Positions 20,133-20,977 of a DNA stretch of 20,977 nt are shown piece after piece. The position numbers and the translations under genes were made by a program. The notes beneath the pieces were generated by a model that saw nothing but the letters and a program-made list of their open reading frames with translations, did not search any database and had not been told where the DNA came from. Numbering within the stretch: the first letter of the stretch is position 1; every line of letters starts with the position of its first letter. Source of the stretch: a virus; IMG/VR virus record IMGVR_UViG_3300034198_002634, positions 1 through 20,977 of that record; one strand, 5' to 3'.

Positions 20133-20549
20133 TCAGCTTATCGCCTCGTGTTTGTTGCGGTACGCATCCCAGTTTGGATGATCTGCTGAAGCATACAAAT
20201 ATTGCGCTGCAAACTCAAGCAGTGTTGGATCATCCCTGAAATGCCCAAGGCCCCTATTGCAGTGATTGCACAACATGCCGCGAATCTTACCGCTATGGTG
20301 ATCGTGATCTACCACCAATGGTTCATTAGAGCCGCAAATAACGCATTCATGCGTTGTGGCTTTTAACTCTGCGAGCGCCGCGTCAGAAATAACATCACGA
20401 AATTTTCCGCGACTGTTTGCGTTTCTGTACGCGCTGCGGCATGACCGGCACCAACTGTCCAACCCATTGCGTTTTTTATTGTGCAGCGGGAAAAACTCAG
20501 CGGTTCCGGGCTTGCCGGTTTTGCAACGAGTACAGTTCAGCAATTCCAT
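20133..20549 (-). CDS. Endonuclease VII-type HNH nuclease
   Basis: This 138-residue protein begins MELLNCTRCKTGKPGTAEFF with Cys pairs C6-x-x-C9 and C34-x-x-C37 (one possible zinc site), then the T4 endonuclease VII signature: C69-x-x-C72, VVDHDHHSGKIRGMLC with D81-H82-D83-H84, and C94-x-x-C97-N98 followed by RGLGHFRDD. The second four Cys residues would bind the structural zinc, and the DHDH/N residues the catalytic metal. The T4 enzyme resolves branched DNA before packaging; many phage members are stand-alone endonucleases. The gene overlaps the preceding gene by 13 bases and its DNA is AT-richer than its surroundings. Either a DNA-debranching late enzyme or a mobile nuclease. Confidence 0.87.
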   Translation of the reverse strand: MELLNCTRCKTGKPGTAEFFPLHNKKRNGLDSWCRSCRSAYRNANSRGKFRDVISDAALAELKATTHECVICGSNEPLVVDHDHHSGKIRGMLCNHCNRGLGHFRDDPTLLEFAAQYLYASADHPNWDAYRNKHEAIS

Positions 20550-20797
20550 GCTTTAAGAGACAACGCTTTCCGCGTTGGCTTCCCTTTTTCATCCTTCATT
20601 GGCCCCGGCATCCCCGACATCCTTGCACAAAAAGAGTCTCGCCGTGCGGCGTCTTTTTTTGTCTTGGGATGCGGCGCTGGTGGCTTGAGCCCAGGCTTGC
20701 CCGGGTTGGCCTTGTTGTAGGAGGCTCGCCCCTTGGCGTTGAGTCCGCCCTTGGGGTTCTTGCCTTCTTTGCGGGTCCATGCTGGTGTTTTAGCCAT
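20537..20797 (-). CDS. DUF6321-like small basic protein
   Basis: The 86-residue product has the strongly conserved start MAKTPAWTRKEGKNPKGGLN with AKGRASYNKANPGKPGLKPP, a basic middle, RRDSFCARMSGMPGPMKDEK and a final LKAWNC. I recognise the family from many aquatic phage genomes (DUF6321 in my recollection); it has no known function. It is very rich in Lys, Gly and Pro. The ATG overlaps the stop of the truncated gene to the right by eight bases and its end overlaps the nuclease start. Confidence 0.82.
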   Translation of the reverse strand: MAKTPAWTRKEGKNPKGGLNAKGRASYNKANPGKPGLKPPAPHPKTKKDAARRDSFCARMSGMPGPMKDEKGKPTRKALSLKAWNC

Positions 20798-20977
20798 AGA
20801 ACAAAGTAGTTGTTACGTTTGCGACCAAACCAACAAAAATGCCATCTTTGGCTAAAATTCCTTCGCCCGGAATCACCACGGGAAATGCAATTGCGTTGTA
20901 CGAATCTGCTTCCATCAAAATGTCAGCGTACATCGACACCGCAGGAGACCCGGTGATGGTGCCACTGGCAGAGTCCG
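20790..20977 (-). CDS. Beta-rich virion protein, C-terminal 61 residues only
   Basis: The frame is open from the right edge to TAA at 20790-20792. The 61 visible residues include SGTITGSPAVSMYADILMEA, then NAIAFPVVIPGEGILAKDGI and VTTTLFYG at the end. The Gly/Val/Thr strand pattern with PGEGILAKDGIFVGL resembles small phage surface or head decoration proteins of unknown function. It overlaps the next gene start. The missing N-terminus prevents a firmer call. Confidence 0.7.
   Translation of the reverse strand, partial: DSASGTITGSPAVSMYADILMEADSYNAIAFPVVIPGEGILAKDGIFVGLVANVTTTLFYG

Noticed and set aside
1-20977. tRNA or other structured RNA genes
   Set aside because: No cloverleaf-like stretch with a T-loop GTTCRA motif in a non-coding place was seen; gaps are too short.

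Overview
The window is a 20.98 kb piece of the late (virion and lysis) region of a tailed double-stranded DNA phage. Every supported gene lies on the minus strand, so transcription runs from high to low coordinates. The sequence style (gp4-like and SU10-like connector proteins, a gp10-like hub protein, Gly/Gln-rich virion proteins, small basic GK-rich proteins) recalls uncultured freshwater or marine phages of podovirus type. GC is moderately high, which fits a betaproteobacterial or similar aquatic host, but the host is inference. No integrase, repressor, polymerase, terminase, portal or major capsid gene is present. The capsid genes presumably lie upstream, beyond the right edge.

Layout in transcription order (right to left). 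(1) 20977-16987: the end of a beta-rich virion protein cut by the edge, a DUF6321-like basic protein, a T4 endonuclease VII-type HNH nuclease, a small holin-like membrane protein, then basic or Ala/Pro-rich proteins. Two of these share a nearly identical C-terminal 24-residue tag and a third carries its core. Next come two GTGA-overlapping genes that look like halves of a DUF5872-type protein, and a membrane-anchored coiled-coil protein. (2) 16987-13653: a Gly/Gln/Pro-rich protein, a gp4-like neck protein, a zinc-ribbon virion protein, two tiny basic proteins and a second head-tail adaptor. (3) 13656-12055: an HNH endonuclease wedged between virion genes, then two small beta-rich virion proteins. 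(4) 12042-6611: the host-recognition block. It holds a fibre with a Cys-rich VAIG beta-roll, a DUF7936-like protein, a 2OG-Fe(II) oxygenase, a small protein, a protein made of 20-residue tandem repeats, a large fibre with a glycine-rich tip, and a small fibre-associated protein. (5) 6569-5072: lysis cassette (membrane protein, 3TM holin, GH24 lysozyme). (6) 5064-1: a gp10-like tail hub, a small virion protein, a Gly/Ala-rich protein, a GNAT-like acetyltransferase and a Gln-rich internal protein cut by the left edge.

Genes are packed almost without gaps: ATGA, GTGA or TAATG junctions recur, and the longest non-coding stretch is about 49 bases. I found no tRNA, CRISPR array, promoter or convincing terminator. 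The points of greatest interest are the Cys ladder in the fibre beta-roll, the shared C-terminal tag in adjacent genes, the split DUF5872-like pair, the oxygenase inside the fibre block, and AT-richer islands that coincide with fibre tips and endonucleases.
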